From the NCBI RefSeq assembly GCF_910588715.1, contig NZ_CAJURG010000001.1:712101-776100 (forward strand): a stretch of 64,000 bases of DNA, in the 5' to 3' direction. The notes beneath the pieces are model-generated. The model searched no databases. It was not told the DNA's origin and worked only from the letters and a program-made list of their open reading frames with translations. This DNA comes from an uncultured Clostridium sp. Lineage in GTDB: Bacteria; Bacillota; Clostridia; Clostridiales; Clostridiaceae. Shown here piece by piece: positions 43,305 through 52,505 of this stretch. The number at the start of each line of letters is the position of its first letter. Within the stretch, counting starts at the first letter, position 1. The translations under genes were made by a program, and so were the position numbers.

Positions 43305-44099
43305 CTATTTAAAATTGAAACCTACATCCTTTGCCAAATGAGAATCTGACCCATAAACCATCCTCACATTATTCCTTACTGCAATTTCGTAAAATTCACC
43401 ACTAGGATATGTCTCTTTACAAAACTCTTTTCTTAGTCCTGCTGTATTATAATCAATTTCATAATTTCTTTTATTTATCTCATTAATAATTTCTTTAAAT
43501 AAATCTACATTAGAATATTCAATAGGATATTTTTTATTAAATATTCTAACAAGTGTTGGATGTCCTATCCTCTTTGGTTTAAATTTTCCTAAATTGCTTT
43601 TTATTGATTTCAATAATGTATTATAATATAAATTATATATTTTTTCTACATTTCTAGTCTTTTTTAGTAAAGCATCAAAGGATTCCATATAATCAAAACA
43701 ATAATACTTATCCTCATAAACTCCTATATGAGTTGATAAAATTGCATCATCTAAAAATTTACCATAAGTATCAAGCATTTTTTTAGTAAAATCTTCATAG
43801 CCTTCTAAATAATCTACTTCTAATCCTATATTTATCTTTATTTTTTCTTTATATCGTTCTTTGTAATAGCTTACTTCTTTTATATATTTTTCAATTTCAT
43901 CAATATTAGGAGCAGTTGTATCTAAAAAATTTTCTTCTACTCCTTCTATTATTAAATCTTTAGGCATTGTCATATGTTCTGTAAAAGTTATTTCTTTAAT
44001 TCCTTTATTAATGGCATTTTCTAAATATTCTTCAAATCCATCATTACTTCCATGTGGGCAATAATGACTATGCACATGACCATCTCTAATTTTATTCAT
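43305..44099 (-). CDS. PHP-domain histidinol-phosphatase family protein
   Basis: 264-aa metal-dependent phosphatase of the PHP family, HisJ/HisK-like. DGHVHSHYCPHG holds the first His metal ligands, EITFTEH the next, then GLEVDYLEGYE, STHIGVYE, and the C-terminal GSDSHLAKDVG. No his biosynthesis operon is in the window, so substrate is uncertain. It is 14 nt downstream of the BRCT gene and 31 nt upstream of the lipoprotein gene. Confidence 0.9.
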   Translation of the reverse strand: MNKIRDGHVHSHYCPHGSNDGFEEYLENAINKGIKEITFTEHMTMPKDLIIEGVEENFLDTTAPNIDEIEKYIKEVSYYKERYKEKIKINIGLEVDYLEGYEDFTKKMLDTYGKFLDDAILSTHIGVYEDKYYCFDYMESFDALLKKTRNVEKIYNLYYNTLLKSIKSNLGKFKPKRIGHPTLVRIFNKKYPIEYSNVDLFKEIINEINKRNYEIDYNTAGLRKEFCKETYPSGEFYEIAVRNNVRMVYGSDSHLAKDVGFNFK

Positions 44100-44113
44100 A
44101 AATATTACCTCAC

Positions 44114-44707
44114 TTATATATTAAAATTATTTATAATAAGTTTTCTGTTAAATTCACCTAATGTTAATATTTCTATATTTAATTCTTTTGCTGTATGTAA
44201 TAATTCATCTATTTTTAAGCTTGGCTGATAAATTAATATATCTGTATTTTTATCAATATTATTTACTATACTACCGCCATTTAATTTAATATTTCTAATC
44301 AATCTTTCTTTAATTATTTCATTATTTATAAATAATATAATATTTTTTCTTAAAATATTTATCATTTCTTCTTTTTCATTTCCTAAATTTATATTTAGTG
44401 TATCATCTATTTCAATTTCATCTTTATTAACTTTTCCTTGTAATATCTCCTTAAAATCAGAAATAGTAATTATCTCACATCCTAAAACCTTTGCCTTTCT
44501 TAATTTACTTCCCGGTTTTTCACCAACAATCAAAATATCACATTTTTTAGTTACAACACTATCTACATTAGCTCCTGCTTGTCTTGCTAGACGCATTAAC
44601 TCTCCTCTAGCTAAAAATCCACGTCCTGTAAACACTATATTTTTTCCGCCTAATACCTCTCTTGCTGATTGGATATTTAATTTCTTATAATCTATTTTTT
44701 CTTGCAT
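44114..44707 (-). CDS. Stand-alone tandem BRCT-domain protein
   Basis: 197-aa protein. Residues 15-90 are a BRCT domain like that of bacterial NAD-dependent DNA ligase (LGGKNIVFTGRGFLARGEL, VTKKCDILIVGEKPGSKL, AKVLGCEIITISDF). A second, more divergent copy spans residues about 115-192 (KNTDILIYQPS, AKELNIEILTLGEF). No ligase, nuclease or polymerase domain is attached, so it is probably a protein- or DNA-end-binding adaptor. First gene upstream of the PHP phosphatase. Confidence 0.85.
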   Translation of the reverse strand: MQEKIDYKKLNIQSAREVLGGKNIVFTGRGFLARGELMRLARQAGANVDSVVTKKCDILIVGEKPGSKLRKAKVLGCEIITISDFKEILQGKVNKDEIEIDDTLNINLGNEKEEMINILRKNIILFINNEIIKERLIRNIKLNGGSIVNNIDKNTDILIYQPSLKIDELLHTAKELNIEILTLGEFNRKLIINNFNI

Positions 44708-44890
44708 CTATATCATTCCTCAAATAAAAATACATTTTCTTTTATCACTTACTATAAAAAATATTTAATTAATATTATAACATTATTATTTATAAAAAAT
44801 ACTAACATATTTAATTTAAATTAACCGTATACATATTTTGAAATTATTTAAATAACCTTAAATATAGTAAATTAGGGGGATATTACAAAA

Positions 44891-46018
44891 ATGAATGAAA
44901 ATTTAATAAATGATATTAATTCTTTAATAAATCATTTAAAAAAACATCAAGATACAAATATTAAAGCCGTAATGGGTTTTGATGGATTTGTAGATCAAAT
45001 TCTTCATGTTGTAAAAACTAGAACTGATGCTAATAATTATATAAGAATGGAGACTCTTAAAGAATTTGGTGACTTTATATCTAAAGCAGCAGGCTTAAGT
45101 GCAAATATTGAATTTATTCCAATAAAAAATAAACTCGGTGGCAATGGTCCTATTATGAGTAATGCATTATCAAATTATAATCTTGATGTAACATATATAG
45201 GTGCTGTTGGAGAAGATTCTATTAATAAAGTATTTAATGAAATGAGTAAAAAATCAACAGTAATAAATATATCAAATCCCGGTCTTACAGATGCTGTTGA
45301 ATTTTTAGATGGAAAACTTATGATTGGAAAACGTGAATGCTTAAAAGATGTTAATTGGAAAAGAATAAAAGAAAAGATAGGTATAAAAGAACTTACTTCA
45401 CTTTTTTCTAATGCAAAATTAGTTGGATTAGAAAATTGGACAATGCTACCTTATATGACTGAAATATGGAATGGCTTAATAAATGAAGTTCTTCTAAATA
45501 TAAATACTAATTTTGATAAATATATATTCTTTGATTTAGCTGATCCTGAAAACAGATTAAAAGATGATATATTAGAAGCCCTTTCTGTAATGAAGAAATT
45601 TTCTAGTAAATTTAAAGTTATTTTAGGACTTAATGAAAAAGAAGCTTTTGAAATTGGTGAAGTTTTAGATATTTCATCTAAAACAAAGAAATTATCTTTA
45701 GAGGATTTAATTAAATCTATAGCTAAAAAATTAGATATTTACTGTTTAGTTGTTCATCCTGTTAAAGAAGCATTTGCAGTATGTGATAATAAACTTTATC
45801 ATACACTTGGTCCCTATGAACCCAATCCTAAATTAACTACAGGCGCTGGAGATAATTTTAATGCTGGATTTTGCTTTGGTAAGTCAATTGGACTTTCAAC
45901 TCAACTTTCATTAGTTTTAGGTACTGCAACCTCTGGATATTATGTGAGAAATTCCAAAAGTCCCACTTTAGAAAACATAATAAACTTCCTTAATGATTGG
46001 AAAGAAAATTTTAATTAA
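44891..46018 (+). CDS. PfkB-family carbohydrate kinase
   Basis: 375-aa sugar kinase fold. GFDGFVDQI near residue 28, KLGGNGPIMSNAL, YIGAVGEDSI and the C-terminal anion-hole motif GAGDNFNAG (residues 318-326, with catalytic Asp321) identify PfkB/ribokinase. It is longer than typical ribokinase and has inserts around residues 140-200. Sugar not identifiable; no transporter or aldolase gene adjacent. AGGGGG site. Confidence 0.9.
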   Translation: MNENLINDINSLINHLKKHQDTNIKAVMGFDGFVDQILHVVKTRTDANNYIRMETLKEFGDFISKAAGLSANIEFIPIKNKLGGNGPIMSNALSNYNLDVTYIGAVGEDSINKVFNEMSKKSTVINISNPGLTDAVEFLDGKLMIGKRECLKDVNWKRIKEKIGIKELTSLFSNAKLVGLENWTMLPYMTEIWNGLINEVLLNINTNFDKYIFFDLADPENRLKDDILEALSVMKKFSSKFKVILGLNEKEAFEIGEVLDISSKTKKLSLEDLIKSIAKKLDIYCLVVHPVKEAFAVCDNKLYHTLGPYEPNPKLTTGAGDNFNAGFCFGKSIGLSTQLSLVLGTATSGYYVRNSKSPTLENIINFLNDWKENFN

Positions 46019-46069
46019 TAATATATAAAAATACAGTAGATTATTAATCTACTGTATTTTTATATATTA
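46019..46069. terminator. Bidirectional terminator, 25-bp perfect inverted repeat
   Basis: Perfect repeat with arms 46019-46043 and 46045-46069 around one central base, with A and T runs in the arms. It serves the PfkB gene and the converging flavoprotein gene. Confidence 0.88.
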
Positions 46070-46077
46070 TTAAACTT

Positions 46078-47463
46078 TTATTCTACCAAAATGTTGTACC
46101 ATAATCTCTTTTCTATTCTTATATCTTGTTCAAAGTTAAAGAAATCATCTTTATCATATTTTTCTTTTACTCTCTTTAATAGCTTTGAATTTTCTCCATA
46201 ATACTCCTCTTCATAATCTTCTATTTCTGCACATGGAAAATTAACAAAAGCTCCATTTGTTATAGATTTTATGTACTTTAGTTTTTCTACTAACCATTTT
46301 CTATTTATTTGTGCATACTTTGCTTCTTCCCATACTGATTGAAAACCTAATATAAATTTTGCATCTCTATGATAAAAAGCTGTGCTATCTCTTTTAACTT
46401 CTTTTATGACTCCACCTAATCCATAAAATGTAATTGCAGTATAAACTGAGCCTTCTGCTCTTTCTTTTATTAAATTTAAAAGTTTTATAATTTCTTCTCT
46501 AGTATAGTCTTTATATACAAAATTCCCTGAACTTTTATACCTTTCATATTCAGGATGACTATCTTGTATTTTTCTATTTGCTTCTAATACAGTCATATAT
46601 TCTAAATTATAAGTTCCAGAACTAACAATTTCTTTTATAGGTTTTAATACATCATTAGCTAAGCTTTTATCACCATAAACTAATCCAACTATTTTTACCC
46701 CAATTCCTTTTTCACTTGAATTATAAATAGCCATTTTAAAATTAGCCCTTTTATCTAAAATCTTATACTTTTCCTGCCAAGCTTCTATAAGATTAATATT
46801 TTCCTCAAAATCAATATTATTAAAATCAATATTAATTAATGTTACCATATCTATTTTAGGTGGTAGATTAAAAGTCATAGAAGTAATTACACCAAAATTT
46901 CCTCCACCACATCCTCTTAAAGCCCAAAATAAATCCTCATTTACATCCTTATTACAAATTAATAAATTTCCATTACTATCAATCAATTCTGCTTCTACTA
47001 ATCTATCACAACCTAAGCCTAAAAGCCTAGATGAATATCCCCATCCCCCACCTAAAGTAAATCCTACTACTCCAACTGTTGGGCAAGCTCCGCCAGAAAA
47101 AGGATATCCCTTTTTACCTGTTGCTTCATAAAGTTCTCTATTACAAACTCCAGCTTGAACTTTTACTGTTTCATTTTCTTCATCTATATAAATTTTATTC
47201 ATTTTACTAACATCTATAACTACTATATCATTTCCTGTAGAATATCCTTCATAATGATGGCGTCCACTTCTTATTCTTATTGAAAGTGAATTAGTCTTAG
47301 CAAATATTATTGCATTTTTTATATCCTCTTCACTTTCACAATATACAATTACTAATGGATATTTTTCTATAGCTCTATTCCAAGCCTTTCTCTCTTCTTC
47401 ATACTCAAAATCTTCCTTAGTGATTATTTCTCCAGTTAATCCCCTATAATCAAAGTTAATCAT
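46078..47463 (-). CDS. BBE-type FAD-linked oxidoreductase
   Basis: 461-aa flavoprotein with an FAD_binding_4 domain followed by the berberine bridge enzyme C-terminal domain. His69 in RSGRHHYEGYS and Cys127 in GACPTVGVVGF occupy the positions of bicovalent FAD attachment in this family. LFWALRGCGGGNFGVIT and the terminal YDKDDFFNFEQDI support the call. The usual Gly before His69 is Arg. These enzymes oxidise sugars, alcohols or alkaloids and often use O2, unusual for a strict anaerobe. No signal peptide. Confidence 0.9.
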   Translation of the reverse strand: MINFDYRGLTGEIITKEDFEYEEERKAWNRAIEKYPLVIVYCESEEDIKNAIIFAKTNSLSIRIRSGRHHYEGYSTGNDIVVIDVSKMNKIYIDEENETVKVQAGVCNRELYEATGKKGYPFSGGACPTVGVVGFTLGGGWGYSSRLLGLGCDRLVEAELIDSNGNLLICNKDVNEDLFWALRGCGGGNFGVITSMTFNLPPKIDMVTLINIDFNNIDFEENINLIEAWQEKYKILDKRANFKMAIYNSSEKGIGVKIVGLVYGDKSLANDVLKPIKEIVSSGTYNLEYMTVLEANRKIQDSHPEYERYKSSGNFVYKDYTREEIIKLLNLIKERAEGSVYTAITFYGLGGVIKEVKRDSTAFYHRDAKFILGFQSVWEEAKYAQINRKWLVEKLKYIKSITNGAFVNFPCAEIEDYEEEYYGENSKLLKRVKEKYDKDDFFNFEQDIRIEKRLWYNILVE

Positions 47464-47647
47464 TATTGCACCTCACCAATATTTCTTCCTAATCCGTAAG
47501 TAGTTTTACATTATTTTTCAATATTATAAATAATCTCAATTTTTCCTCATATATTTGATAATATCATAATTCAAATCATATTTTCTATAATATTAAATAT
47601 TTTAATCTAAAATAAAAGTTAATACATTTAAAATCATAAAACATATT

Positions 47648-48151
47648 TTATACTGATTTTTCAATAAACTGTTGAACTTCTTTTTTACTATTTAAAATCA
47701 CTACATCCTTATCTTTATATTCACTTAATTTTTTTAATATTTTAGGTCTAATTTTTTTGTTATAAGTAAGTACCCACTTAAAAAATTCAAAATCAATACC
47801 TTCTGGACATCCCTCAGCCATATCTGGTCTGCTTTTACCTCTATAAATTATTCTTCGTTTCATAATTCTATAAAAACATATATGTGTTGGCATATTAATA
47901 AAAATTATTGTATCCGCTCTTTCTGCTCTTTTATCTAAAGTCCTAATAAAATTACCATCAATTATCCATTTGTCTTTATTTATTAATTCTGTAATCTTAT
48001 TATCAAATTCATCCTTTGGTGTTGAAACCCAACCCTTATTCCAAAAAAATTTATCTAAATGATATACTGGTATATCTAATTTATTAGATAAATTTTTAGA
48101 AAAAGTTGACTTTCCTGCTCCTCCACACCCTATGACAATAACCCTCTTCAT
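47648..48151 (-). CDS. P-loop kinase-like protein (DNA topology modulation/adenylate kinase-like)
   Basis: 167-aa P-loop NTPase: GCGGAGKSTFSKNL near the N-terminus, HLDKFFWNKGW, WIIDGNFIRTLDKRAERADT and RIMKRR(I)IYRGKSRPDM lid region, as in the FlaR-like topology-modulation family. True substrate unknown. The ATG at 48151 lies 10 nt from GGGAG; the GTG at 48160 is too near that site. Confidence 0.88.
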   Translation of the reverse strand: MKRVIVIGCGGAGKSTFSKNLSNKLDIPVYHLDKFFWNKGWVSTPKDEFDNKITELINKDKWIIDGNFIRTLDKRAERADTIIFINMPTHICFYRIMKRRIIYRGKSRPDMAEGCPEGIDFEFFKWVLTYNKKIRPKILKKLSEYKDKDVVILNSKKEVQQFIEKSV

Positions 48152-48188
48152 ACAATTCACACTCCCTTATAAATTTTAACATAAAAAT

Positions 48189-48214
48189 AAGCAGAGCAAT
48201 TAAATACTCTGCTT
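48189..48214 (-). terminator. Terminator of pepT
   Basis: 8-bp GC-containing stem AAGCAGAG/CTCTGCTT with 10-nt loop, followed on the minus strand by TTATTTTTA. Confidence 0.82.
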
Positions 48215-48238
48215 AAATTAATGATTTAATATAAAATT

Positions 48239-49453
48239 TTATTCTGCATATTTCTTTAATATTTCAATTATTATATTTGTAGCAATTTCCATACCCTCAA
48301 CAGTAATATGTTCATATTCTCCATGGAATGCATAGCCACCAGTTCCTAAGTTAGGACAAGGTAATCCCATATAACTTAAAGTAGCTCCATCAGTACCACC
48401 TCTAATTGGCTCAATAACAGGTGTAACATTTAATGTTTCCATTGCAAATTTTGCGTTATCAATTAAATGGATACAAGGCTTCACATGCTCAACCATATTT
48501 TTATATTGATCTGTAATTGTTAGTTTTACTGTTCCTTCTCCATATTTTTCATTTAATAATTTTTCAATTAATTTTAATGTTGACTTTTTAGCTTCAAGTT
48601 TACATGCATCATGATCTCTTAATATATATCCTAATACTGCATGATCAGTATTTCCTCTAAAGCTTTCTAAATAATAAAAGCCTTCATATCCTTCAGTATG
48701 TTCTGGCTTTTCACCTTGAGGTAACATTCTATCAAACTCAATTCCTACATTTGTTGCATTAATCATTGTATCTTTGGCAGAACCCGGATGAACTGATACA
48801 CCATGAATTTCAACTGTTGCTGCTGAAGCATTAAAGTTTTCATAAGAAATTTCTCCTTCTACTCCACCATCCATTGTATATGCAAATTGAGCTCCAAAGT
48901 TTTTAACATCAAACTTATTAGCTCCTCTACCAATTTCCTCATCTGGAGTAAATCCGATACAAATTTTTCCATGGGGTATATTTTCATTAATTATTCTTTC
49001 ACAAGCTGTCATTATTTCAGCAATACCAGCTTTATCATCTGCACCTAAAAGAGTAGTTCCATCTGTTGTAATTAAAGTTCTTCCCTTTAAATTCTTTAAA
49101 TGTGGAAACTTTTCTACCGAAAGAACTGTACCATTTAAAAGAGTTAAGTCTTCTCCATTATAATTTTCTACTATTTGAGGATTTACATTTTCTCCCGGTG
49201 CTGCTGGTGCAGTATCCATATGTGCTATAAATCCAATGCTTGGTTTATCTTCATATCCCTTAGTTGCTGGAATAATCCCATAAACATAACAATTTTCATC
49301 CACTCTAACATCTTGAATACCAATTTCCTTCATTTCTTCAACTAATATATTAGCTAAATCAAATTGTCTTTCAGTTGATGGTGTAGTTTCTGAATTTGGA
49401 TCAGATGTTGTATATATTTTTGCGTATTTTATTAATCTTTCATATGCTTGCAT
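48239..49453 (-). CDS. pepT: Peptidase T (tripeptide aminopeptidase)
   Basis: 404-aa zinc aminopeptidase of the M20B family that releases N-terminal residues from tripeptides. It has HMDTAPAAPGENV with the first metal His/Asp, TLLGADDKAGIAEI, TPDEEIGRGANKF with catalytic Glu, MDGGVEGEI, and RGGTDGATLSYMG. Length matches PepT. AAGGAG site; own terminator; cytoplasmic. Confidence 0.96.
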   Translation of the reverse strand: MQAYERLIKYAKIYTTSDPNSETTPSTERQFDLANILVEEMKEIGIQDVRVDENCYVYGIIPATKGYEDKPSIGFIAHMDTAPAAPGENVNPQIVENYNGEDLTLLNGTVLSVEKFPHLKNLKGRTLITTDGTTLLGADDKAGIAEIMTACERIINENIPHGKICIGFTPDEEIGRGANKFDVKNFGAQFAYTMDGGVEGEISYENFNASAATVEIHGVSVHPGSAKDTMINATNVGIEFDRMLPQGEKPEHTEGYEGFYYLESFRGNTDHAVLGYILRDHDACKLEAKKSTLKLIEKLLNEKYGEGTVKLTITDQYKNMVEHVKPCIHLIDNAKFAMETLNVTPVIEPIRGGTDGATLSYMGLPCPNLGTGGYAFHGEYEHITVEGMEIATNIIIEILKKYAE

Positions 49454-49570
49454 ATATTTTCTCCTTTTATGTATATTTTTTATTTATAACATTTCACTAA
49501 AGTAATATTAAGTATTATTATATCCTATTTTGTCCAATTTATAAACTATTAAGCAATGTAATCATTTATA

Positions 49571-49614
49571 AAAAAAGATATAATGTATTAAAATTTGTAT
49601 CATTATATCCTTTT
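49571..49614 (-). terminator. Terminator of gltS
   Basis: Stem pairing GATATAATG with CATTATATC plus flanking A/T pairs, T-run on the minus strand, just after the gltS stop. Confidence 0.78.
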
Positions 49615-49629
49615 CTAAAAATTATAAAT

Positions 49630-50826
49630 TTATCTTAATATATTTACAAATAAAGTAATAACTGCTGAATTAACAAAATCTACAAAGAGAGCTCCTACAA
49701 TTGGAACTACAAAATATGGTGTTGCTACAAATCCAAATTTACTTGAAAGTGCATCCATATTTGCAACAGCATTAGGTGTTGCTCCCATTCCAAATCCACA
49801 ACTTGCAGATGCAAAAACTACTGCATCATAATCTTTTCCCATAACCTTAAATGTAATAAAATATGCAAAAATAAACATAAGTAAAGATTGTGCAACTAAC
49901 ATCACAATTAAAGGTAAAGCTAAGTCAAATAATTCCCAAAGCTTTAATCCCATTAATGCTATACATAAAAAATAAGTTAAACTAATGTTTCCTATTACTT
50001 CTATTTCTTTCTCTTCTAACTCTTGATTTCTTATATCACAAAAATTTCTTATTATAGCCGCTGCAATCATAGCTCCTATATAAGATGGAAATGTTAATTC
50101 AGTTTGTTGAATAAGTTTAGATATTATTGACCCTATCCCCATTGCAAAGAAAAGATAAGCCGAAGCTTTAATAAGTCTATGATGACAAAGAATTGCCTTA
50201 TTATCTTCATGAAAATCACTAAGTGGAATAGATTGTTCCTTTGATTCTTTAGGTGTTTTGATTTTATAATTTTCTATTAGATTTTTTGCAACAAATCCAC
50301 CTATAAAACTTCCCATAACTAACCCAAATGTTGCTGATGCAAAAGAAACTGTTGTTGCCCCATTAACTCCTAATTCCTCTAAAAGCGGCCCAAAAGAACC
50401 TGCTGTTCCATGACCTCCAATCATAGAAATAGATGCAGTACATAATCCTAATAAAGACTTTAAATTAAAACATTTTGCAAGTGTTGCACCTAAAATATCT
50501 TGTAATACAATTAAAAGTATAGCTATCCCTAAAAATTTAGCTACTTTTATTCCTCCACTTTTTAATATTTTAAAACTTGCTGTAAAGCCTACGCTTGCAA
50601 AAAACGTAGTCATAAATAAATCTTGTAATGTTGTATCTAATTTTATAGTTGCTAAATTTGTTAACTTCAAAAACAACATTACTAAGGCAAATAAAAGTCC
50701 CCCAATTACTGGTGCTGGTATACAATATTTAGATAAAATTTCTATCTTTTTTCTAAAATATGTTCCTAGGTAAAATACGACGGTTACAAGTGCCATTGTT
50801 TGAAAAATATCTAGTTTTAATTCCAT
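49630..50826 (-). CDS. gltS: Sodium/glutamate symporter GltS
   Basis: 398-aa membrane protein of the ESS family with about ten helices in two inverted halves. Family hallmarks include IGGHGTAGSFGPLLEELGV in the first pore loop and CGFGMGATPNAVANMDALS in the second. It imports glutamate with Na+. AAGGGGG site; divergent from the zinc-ribbon/cotJ region. Confidence 0.95.
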   Translation of the reverse strand: MELKLDIFQTMALVTVVFYLGTYFRKKIEILSKYCIPAPVIGGLLFALVMLFLKLTNLATIKLDTTLQDLFMTTFFASVGFTASFKILKSGGIKVAKFLGIAILLIVLQDILGATLAKCFNLKSLLGLCTASISMIGGHGTAGSFGPLLEELGVNGATTVSFASATFGLVMGSFIGGFVAKNLIENYKIKTPKESKEQSIPLSDFHEDNKAILCHHRLIKASAYLFFAMGIGSIISKLIQQTELTFPSYIGAMIAAAIIRNFCDIRNQELEEKEIEVIGNISLTYFLCIALMGLKLWELFDLALPLIVMLVAQSLLMFIFAYFITFKVMGKDYDAVVFASASCGFGMGATPNAVANMDALSSKFGFVATPYFVVPIVGALFVDFVNSAVITLFVNILR

Positions 50827-51007
50827 TTATATAATCCCCCTTTTCTTTTATCTGCTATAAATTAGCATATTTCTATAATATACCATTTTAATTTTTTATG
50901 CAAACAACGTTTTTTGTAATATATAATTTTATTATTGCCGAATTTGTAATTATATTTCATAATAAATATTAAATTTAAAATTAATTATGTAAGGAGATGA
51001 AACTTTT

Positions 51008-51160
51008 ATGTCTTCAAATAAAAATGATTCTATTAAACTAATATGTCCTGTTTGTGGTGAAGAAATGACTAAATATGAATATGGATACGATAATAATGTT
51101 CATGGTAAAGTTTATTTTAAATGTAATTACTGTGGCCATAAAGAAAGTAAAATATTATAA
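51008..51160 (+). CDS. Small zinc-ribbon protein, 50 aa
   Basis: ATG behind AAGGAG. The product has CPVCGEEM near residue 14 and CNYCGH near residue 39, a four-Cys zinc ribbon with a Tyr/Gly-rich middle. It precedes the cotJ operon by 75 nt without a clear terminator between, so read-through is possible. Function unknown. Confidence 0.8.
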   Translation: MSSNKNDSIKLICPVCGEEMTKYEYGYDNNVHGKVYFKCNYCGHKESKIL

Positions 51161-51235
51161 TTTAATTTTGTCACTTTTCTCCTTTTTTCTACATAAAGTA
51201 TTACCATAGAGAATTTAACGAAGGGATATACTATT

Positions 51236-51511
51236 ATGTACTATAAAAGAATGGATGACTGTATAGACTGCAATGATTGTGTAAATAATCCATCTGAATT
51301 ATCATGTAACATTGCTTGTTCTAATACAAAAAAGAACTGTTATGAATCTTATAAGGTTTTTGACCCAAAAACTTATGCAAAGGCATCTATTGTTCCACAA
51401 CCTTATCAAAATTTATTTGATATAAACTCTGCATTTGCTGCTGGAACAATATTTAAGGATATTTACAGCCCTTATTGTGATGTTAAATATGCTGAGGAGG
51501 TCAAAAAATGA
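51236..51511 (+). CDS. cotJA: Spore coat-associated protein CotJA
   Basis: 91-aa protein with the CotJA C-terminal pattern KASIVPQPYQNLFDINSAFA and GTIFKDIYSPY. The N-terminus is Cys-rich (DDCIDCNDCVNN, CNIACSNTKKNC), more so than Bacillus CotJA. First gene of the cotJABC operon, normally made in the mother cell under SigE. Its stop overlaps cotJB by 4 nt. GAAGGG site. Confidence 0.9.
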   Translation: MYYKRMDDCIDCNDCVNNPSELSCNIACSNTKKNCYESYKVFDPKTYAKASIVPQPYQNLFDINSAFAAGTIFKDIYSPYCDVKYAEEVKK

Positions 51512-51771
51512 AGAAACATGAATATTTAGATGCAATTAGGAAATTACAATTCTTTGCAATAGACTTAAATTTATATTTAGATAATTTTCCTAACTGTAAA
51601 GATGCAATTGATGACTATAAATTAATTTCTTCTAAGCTAAGAAAGTTAATGTGGGACTATGAGCAATCCTATGGTCCATTAACTAACTTTGGTTCAGCTT
51701 ATATTCAAAATCCTGATGCTTGGATCGATACTCCTTGGCCTTGGGAAAAAGAAAGTAATAGGGAGGATTAA
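51508..51771 (+). CDS. cotJB: Spore coat protein CotJB
   Basis: 87-aa protein with the CotJB core (LRKLQFFAIDLNLYLDNFPN-like start, MWDYEQSYGPLTNFG and the WPWE ending). It overlaps cotJA by 4 nt and lies 3 nt before cotJC. Component of the inner coat with CotJA and CotJC in Bacillus; here inferred by homology and order. Confidence 0.95.
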   Translation: MKKHEYLDAIRKLQFFAIDLNLYLDNFPNCKDAIDDYKLISSKLRKLMWDYEQSYGPLTNFGSAYIQNPDAWIDTPWPWEKESNRED

Positions 51772-51774
51772 TTT

Positions 51775-52353
51775 ATGTGGTATTACGTTAAAACTTTAGA
51801 ATATCCAATAAACTTAAAATCTTGTGATTTAAATATGGCAAAACTAATAATAACACAATATGGTGGACCTGATGGAGAATTAGGAGCTGCACTTAGATAT
51901 TTAAATCAAAGATATTCAATGCCAACAAACAAATCAAAAGGATTATTAACAGATATAGGAACTGAAGAAATGGGACACGTTGAAATGCTTGGAACAATGG
52001 TTTATCAAATAATGGAAAATGCATCTATAGAACAAATTAAAGCTGCTGGATTAGCTGGACACTATGCTGATCATGGTAAAGCATTATTCTATACAGATGC
52101 AACAGGTAATCCATGGACTGCAACTTATATTCAAGCAAAAGGTGATGTCATTGCTGATATACATGAAGATATGGCTGCTGAGCAAAAAGCTAGAGCAACT
52201 TATGAATGGTTAATGAACTTAACAGATGATGCAGAAATTAAAAAAATTCTAGGATTCTTAAGAGAAAGAGAAGTTGTTCACTATCAAAGATTTGGTGAAG
52301 CTTTAGTGGATATACAAGATAACGCAAAACCTAGTAAATTTAACTGTAAATAA
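51775..52353 (+). CDS. cotJC: CotJC, manganese catalase-family spore coat protein
   Basis: 192-aa ferritin-like four-helix protein of the manganese catalase family. DGELGAALRYLNQRY, the helix GTEEMGHVEML and the later EDMAAEQKARATYEWL and REREVVHYQRFGEAL carry the Glu/His ligands of a dimanganese centre. It may protect the spore or mother cell from peroxide. Third gene of cotJABC. GGAGG site. Confidence 0.95.
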   Translation: MWYYVKTLEYPINLKSCDLNMAKLIITQYGGPDGELGAALRYLNQRYSMPTNKSKGLLTDIGTEEMGHVEMLGTMVYQIMENASIEQIKAAGLAGHYADHGKALFYTDATGNPWTATYIQAKGDVIADIHEDMAAEQKARATYEWLMNLTDDAEIKKILGFLREREVVHYQRFGEALVDIQDNAKPSKFNCK

Positions 52354-52384
52354 CTAAGAATTTATTTAATAAAAAATAATAATT

Positions 52385-52438
52385 AGGAGCTATATAATAT
52401 TGAAAATCTAAAATTCAATATGAATACAGCTCCTTTTT
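52385..52438 (+). terminator. Terminator of cotJABC
   Basis: Hairpin with outer AGGAGCT/AGCTCCT and inner AATATTGAA/TTCAATATT pairs, followed by T-rich tail. Confidence 0.85.
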
Positions 52439-52505
52439 CTTATATATAATTAATAATTTATATATAGTCAATATATAAAAAAGTTATCTTAACACATATA
52501 CCTGT

